Positions 14,754 to 17,515 of a stretch of 17,515 nucleotides of DNA are shown one piece after another (position 1 is the stretch's first letter; each line of letters begins with the position of its first letter). The DNA is taken from contig PLCK01000031.1 in the NCBI GenBank assembly GCA_003134755.1, forward strand, positions 15,598 to 33,112, in the 5' to 3' direction. The translations under genes were made by a program, and so were the position numbers. Under the pieces are notes generated by a model that ran no database searches, was not told the origin of the DNA, and saw only the letters and a program-made list of their open reading frames with translations. The stretch is from Actinomycetota bacterium (GTDB lineage Bacteria; Actinomycetota; Actinomycetes; Acidothermales; Acidothermaceae).

Positions 14754-14872
14754 AGGTACCTCACGAAGCGAAGCGGCGGACGTCGGATGCGCGGTGAGCG
14801 ACGACGGCTTGCGCACGGCGACAGCGCGGAAAGCGCCGCAACCGCCACAAACTGTCATCGCTCCCGGGCGCC

Positions 14873-14939
14873 GGTCTCACCATTGGCTACTTCGGGGGAT
14901 GTCCCAGAGGGGACATGGTGACCGAAAACATCCCGAAGT
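14873..14939 (-). repeat. Three interlocking inverted repeats in the bldD leader
   Basis: Repeat A: 14899-14905 with 14910-14916, 7 perfect pairs, AGAG loop. Repeat B: 14889-14902 with 14928-14939, 12 pairs with a GG bulge. Repeat C: 14873-14883 with 14915-14923, 9 pairs with a 2-base bulge. A shares bases with both B and C, and B with C would be a pseudoknot. They could be alternative RNA folds or operators. Confidence 0.6.
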
Positions 14940-14952
14940 CAACGCCGCGCTC

Positions 14953-14967
14953 GTTACACACTGTGAC
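14953..14967. promoter_or_regulatory. BldD box 1 (near consensus)
   Basis: GTTACACACTGTGAC matches 8 of the 9 constrained positions of the published BldD box NTNACNC(A/T)GNGTNAN; only position 9 differs. It overlaps the -10 and predicted start site of the bldD promoter. Confidence 0.6.
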
Positions 14968-14995
14968 GGTAGGCCCGATCGTCACTCTCCGTCAA
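14966..14995 (-). promoter_or_regulatory. bldD promoter
   Basis: On the - strand, TTGACG (14995-14990) is followed by an 18-base spacer and TACCGT (14971-14966), a good match to the vegetative actinobacterial pattern TTGAC-N18-TANNNT. Transcription would start near 14959 and give a leader of about 205 bases before GTG 14753. Confidence 0.62.
14981..14995. promoter_or_regulatory. BldD box 2 (near consensus)
   Basis: GTCACTCTCCGTCAA also matches 8 of 9 constrained positions of the BldD box, failing at the same position 9. Its centre is 28 bases from box 1 and it covers the -35 of the bldD promoter. Confidence 0.5.
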
Positions 14996-15050
14996 GCAAA
15001 TCGCGATTCTCGGCAGCGGATTGCTGCGTCGAGCACCGTCGCCCGGCTGC

Positions 15051-15056
15051 TACCGT
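15051..15056 (+). promoter_or_regulatory. Possible -10 (TACCGT) for pyrR
   Basis: TACCGT matches TANNNT and is the same hexamer as in the bldD promoter. No good -35 lies 17-18 bases upstream. A start near 15063 would leave a leader of about 52 bases carrying the PyrR hairpin. Confidence 0.35.
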
Positions 15057-15073
15057 TGGGCTGCTCGACATCC

Positions 15074-15107
15074 TTTAAGACCCGTCCGGTGAGGCGGGGA
15101 AGGAGGT
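15074..15107 (+). promoter_or_regulatory. PyrR-type RNA-binding loop overlapping the pyrR ribosome-binding site
   Basis: A TTTAAG box precedes a hairpin: CCCG (15081-15084), bulged T, CC, loop GGTGA (15088-15092), GG, C, GGG (to 15098). A perfect AAGGAGGT Shine-Dalgarno follows at 15100-15107. This resembles the actinobacterial pyr leaders at which PyrR with UMP represses translation, as shown in Mycobacterium smegmatis. No antiterminator or U-tract terminator is seen, so translational control is more likely than attenuation. Confidence 0.65.
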
Positions 15108-15114
15108 CCCGGCG

Positions 15115-15780
15115 ATGACGGCTGCGCACCCGAACCCGCACCCTAACCCGCTTCCGAACAAGCACTCGAACGTGCAATCGCGCTCGCAGACGCTGCAGCG
15201 CGAGGTGCTCGAAGCACCTGACGTCACCCGCGCTCTTACGCGCATCGCGCACGAAATCCTCGAACGCACCCGCGGCGGCGCCGACGTCCTGCTGCTCGGA
15301 ATTCCCACCCGCGGCGTGGGTCTGGCGCACAGGCTGGCTCATCTCATGGGCGCTGTCGAGAACCGCGAGGTCCTCGTCGGATCCCTCGACATCACGATGT
15401 ACCGCGACGACCTCCGGTTGCGGCCGGCCCGTGCGCTGGCTCGCACCGAGGTGCCCGGCGGAGGGGTCGACGGAATGCTCGTGGTGCTCGTCGACGACGT
15501 GCTGTTCTCCGGGCGCACGGTTCGGGCCGCTCTCGACGCGCTGGGAGAGCTCGGCCGGCCGCGCGCCGTCCAGCTTGCCGTGCTCGTCGACCGCGGTCAC
15601 CGTGAGTTGCCGATCAAGGCCGACTATGTCGGTAAGAATCTTCCGACCTCGCTGCGCGAGCAGGTCACCGTGCTCATCGAAGAACACGACGGCCGGGACG
15701 CCGTCCTGCTCGGTCCAGGCGACGTCGAATCCCCGTCCGAGTCGCCACCGGCCGATCAGGAAGGACCGGAGGGGGCCTGA
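15115..15780 (+). CDS. pyrR: Bifunctional pyr mRNA-binding regulator / uracil phosphoribosyltransferase
   Basis: A 221-residue PRT-fold protein that binds pyr leader RNA when UMP is high and has weak uracil phosphoribosyltransferase activity. Seen: VLEAPDVTRALTRIAHEI (31-48), LLGIPTRGVGLAHRLA (60-75), SLDITMYRDDL (90-100), PRPP loop VLVDDVLFSGRT (124-135), VDRGHRELPIKADYVGKNLPTS (158-179). The start is fixed by AAGGAGGT 7 bases upstream of ATG 15115. Compared with the usual 180-195 residues it has a 30-residue N-terminal extension with an Asn/Pro/His repeat (HPNPHPNPLPN) and an acidic, Pro-rich C-terminal tail. It shares one base with pyrB (TGATG), so translation of the operon is probably coupled and repressed as a unit. 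Confidence 0.95.
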   Translation: MTAAHPNPHPNPLPNKHSNVQSRSQTLQREVLEAPDVTRALTRIAHEILERTRGGADVLLLGIPTRGVGLAHRLAHLMGAVENREVLVGSLDITMYRDDLRLRPARALARTEVPGGGVDGMLVVLVDDVLFSGRTVRAALDALGELGRPRAVQLAVLVDRGHRELPIKADYVGKNLPTSLREQVTVLIEEHDGRDAVLLGPGDVESPSESPPADQEGPEGA

Positions 15781-16748
15781 TGACCAGACACCTGCTGTCG
15801 GCCGGCGACCTGAGTCGCGACGACGCCCTGCTGATCCTCAACACCGCGACCGAGCTGGCCCGACTTGCCGACCGGCCGATCAAGAAGCTGCCCACCCTGC
15901 GCGGGCGCACGGTGGTCAACCTCTTCTTCGAGGACTCGACTCGCACTCGGACGTCGTTCGAGGCGGCCGCCAAACGGCTTTCTGCCGACGTCATCAACTT
16001 CTCCGCCAAAGGTTCGAGCGTGTCGAAGGGCGAGAGCCTGAAGGACACCGCGCTGACCCTCGAGGCGATGGGCGCGGACGGTGTCGTAATCAGGCACGAG
16101 GCGAGCGGCGCCCCTCACCGGCTCGCGGGCTGGATCAAGGGCAGCGTCGTCAACGCCGGTGACGGTACACACGAGCATCCGACGCAGGCACTGCTCGACG
16201 CGTTCACGATGCGCCGCCACCTCGGCAATCTCGACGGTCGCCGGGTCGCGATCGTCGGCGACGTCCTGCATAGCCGGGTGGCCCGCTCGAACGTGCTGCT
16301 GCTGCGCACGCTCGGTGCCGACGTCACGGTCGTGGCGCCGCCCACCCTGCTCCCGGTCGGGGTCGACGGCTGGCCGTGCGCGTATTCGTACGATCTCGAT
16401 GCCGTGCTGCCGAAGTCCGACGTCGTGATGATGCTGCGGGTCCAGCGCGAACGGATGAACGCGTCGTACTTCCCGAACGCCCGTGAGTACAGCCGACGTT
16501 ACGGCCTCGACGCGGCCCGGATGGCCATGCTTCCCGAGCATGCGATCGTCATGCACCCGGGTCCGATGAACCGTGGCATGGAGATTGCGGCCGAGGTGGC
16601 CGACTCGGTTCGGTCGGTCATCGTCGAACAGGTGACCAATGGAGTGAGCGTGCGAATGGCTGTCCTGTACCTGCTGCTCGGTGGGAACGACTCTGCAATC
16701 GGACCCCCACTGGGCGAACCAGCAATCGACACGGAGACGCAAGCATGA
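15780..16748 (+). CDS. pyrB: Aspartate carbamoyltransferase catalytic subunit
   Basis: A 322-residue enzyme that joins carbamoyl phosphate and aspartate to give carbamoyl aspartate, the committed step of pyrimidine synthesis. Seen: the carbamoyl-phosphate motif STRTRTSFE (53-61), the loop GSSVSKGES (78-86) with catalytic Ser and Lys, HEHPTQALLDAFT, RVAIVGDVLHSRVARSN, VMMLRVQRERM and HPGPMNRG near the C-terminus. Length is normal and no pyrI regulatory subunit follows, as in other actinobacteria. The start shares one base with the pyrR stop and the pyrC start overlaps its stop (ATGA). Confidence 0.98.
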   Translation: MTRHLLSAGDLSRDDALLILNTATELARLADRPIKKLPTLRGRTVVNLFFEDSTRTRTSFEAAAKRLSADVINFSAKGSSVSKGESLKDTALTLEAMGADGVVIRHEASGAPHRLAGWIKGSVVNAGDGTHEHPTQALLDAFTMRRHLGNLDGRRVAIVGDVLHSRVARSNVLLLRTLGADVTVVAPPTLLPVGVDGWPCAYSYDLDAVLPKSDVVMMLRVQRERMNASYFPNAREYSRRYGLDAARMAMLPEHAIVMHPGPMNRGMEIAAEVADSVRSVIVEQVTNGVSVRMAVLYLLLGGNDSAIGPPLGEPAIDTETQA

Positions 16749-17515
16749 GCAGTTGGTTGCTGAAGGGTGTGCGCATCGTGGGTGGCGAGCCCACCGACGT
16801 CCTGCTCGACGGCGGTGTGGTGAGCGAGATCGGGCCTGGCCTGACACATCGCAGCGCAAAGGTCCTTGACGCCGACGGACTGATCGCGCTGCCCGGCCTC
16901 GTCGATCTGCACGCCCACCTGCGCGAGCCGGGTCGCGAGGACGCCGAGACCGTCGAGACAGGCACGATGGCCGCCGCGCTCGGCGGGTTCACCGCCGTCC
17001 ATGCGATGGCGAACACCGACCCGGTGGCCGACTCGGCCGGGGTCGTCGAACAGGTCTGGTTGGCCGGCCGCGAGGCGGGCCATTGCGACGTTCACCCGGT
17101 CGGGGCGGTGAGTGTCGGCCTGCAGGGCCACCAGCTCGCCGAACTCGGCGCGATGGCCGATTCACACGCCCGGGTAAGGGTTTTCTCCGATGACGGGAAG
17201 TGCGTCTCCGACGCTCTGTTGATGCGACGAGCGCTCGAATATGTCAAGGCCTTCGACGGCGTGATCGCTCAGCATGCACAGGAGCCGCGGCTTACCGAAG
17301 ATGCGCAGATGAACGAGGGCGAGCTCTCGGGCGTGCTCGGACTTCGCGGCTGGCCCGCCGTCGCGGAAGAGGCCATCATCGCCCGCGACATCCTGCTCAC
17401 CGACCACGTCTCGTCGCGGCTGCACATCTGCCACGTCTCGACCGCCGGTGCCGTCGAACTCATCCGCTGGGCGAAGGCGCGCGGCATCAACGTGACCGCC
17501 GAGGTCACGCCGCAC
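16745..17515 (+). CDS. pyrC: Dihydroorotase, class I (partial, runs off the window)
   Basis: The first 257 residues of a zinc amidohydrolase that cyclises carbamoyl aspartate to dihydroorotate. Seen: metal-binding DLHAHLREPG (His 56, His 58), MANTDPVAD (88-96), the FSDDGKCV motif (Asp 149/150), QHAQE (His 177) and HICHVST (His 230). The final catalytic Asp region lies beyond the window edge. Spacing of the ligands agrees with class I enzymes. ATG 16745 overlaps the pyrB stop by 4 bases. carA, carB and pyrF often follow in this operon, but cannot be seen here. Confidence 0.97.
   Translation, partial: MSSWLLKGVRIVGGEPTDVLLDGGVVSEIGPGLTHRSAKVLDADGLIALPGLVDLHAHLREPGREDAETVETGTMAAALGGFTAVHAMANTDPVADSAGVVEQVWLAGREAGHCDVHPVGAVSVGLQGHQLAELGAMADSHARVRVFSDDGKCVSDALLMRRALEYVKAFDGVIAQHAQEPRLTEDAQMNEGELSGVLGLRGWPAVAEEAIIARDILLTDHVSSRLHICHVSTAGAVELIRWAKARGINVTAEVTPH

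Larger units (their letters stand above)
14754..15114. other. 361-base divergent regulatory region, bldD/pyrR
   Basis: No gene is supported. It contains an 8-base palindrome AGGTACCT touching the bldD start (14754-14761), a cluster of inverted repeats (14873-14939) in the bldD leader, two BldD-like boxes and the bldD promoter (14953-14995), a possible pyrR -10 (15051-15056), and the pyrR leader hairpin and Shine-Dalgarno (15081-15107). The parts are listed separately. Confidence 0.8.

Noticed and set aside
14754..14858. 35-residue N-terminal extension of BldD
   Set aside because: The frame is open, but BldD homologues start at the GTG with its own Shine-Dalgarno, and the extension has no resemblance to the family.

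Overview
The window is high-G+C chromosomal DNA from an actinobacterium. The main evidence is a BldD orthologue with intact cyclic-di-GMP-binding residues, an EF-P of the actinobacterial PGKGP type, frequent GTG starts, and the order aroC-aroK-aroB-aroQ-efp-nusB-bldD-pyrR-pyrB-pyrC, which I recall from Streptomyces and relatives. I cannot name the genus. No tRNA, rRNA, insertion sequence or CRISPR array was recognised.

Region 1 (about 131-8506) is the distal part of a type IV pilus cluster on the + strand. It holds two class III minor pilins (one with a large Ig/CnaB-like C-terminus), a PilX-like protein with a tryptophan-rich cassette, a prepilin peptidase (pilD), then pilM, pilN, pilO and a fourth membrane protein in the PilP position with a Pro/Thr-rich linker. 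The minor pilins and PilX would prime or cap the fibre. PilD processes prepilins, and PilM/N/O with the PilP-like protein form the inner assembly platform. The motor ATPases, PilC and the major pilin are not in the window and may lie upstream. A strong hairpin (8521-8552) closes this block.

Region 2 (8579-12879) is aroC-aroK-aroB-aroQ (shikimate pathway), then efp and nusB (translation and transcription factors). Most aro junctions are 4-bp ATGA overlaps. Next comes a GlcD-like FAD oxidase (12900-14246), apparently with its own leaderless promoter, between nusB and bldD.

Region 3 (14262-17515) is bldD on the - strand, a 361-bp divergent intergenic region, and pyrR-pyrB-pyrC on the + strand (pyrC runs off the window). 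The intergenic region is the most information-rich non-coding stretch. A good TTGACG-N18-TACCGT promoter for bldD is overlapped at both hexamers by near-consensus BldD boxes, which suggests autoregulation. The predicted ~205-nt bldD leader holds three mutually exclusive or interlocking inverted repeats. On the other side, pyrR has a PyrR-type RNA hairpin immediately before a perfect Shine-Dalgarno, which suggests translational feedback control of pyrimidine synthesis.
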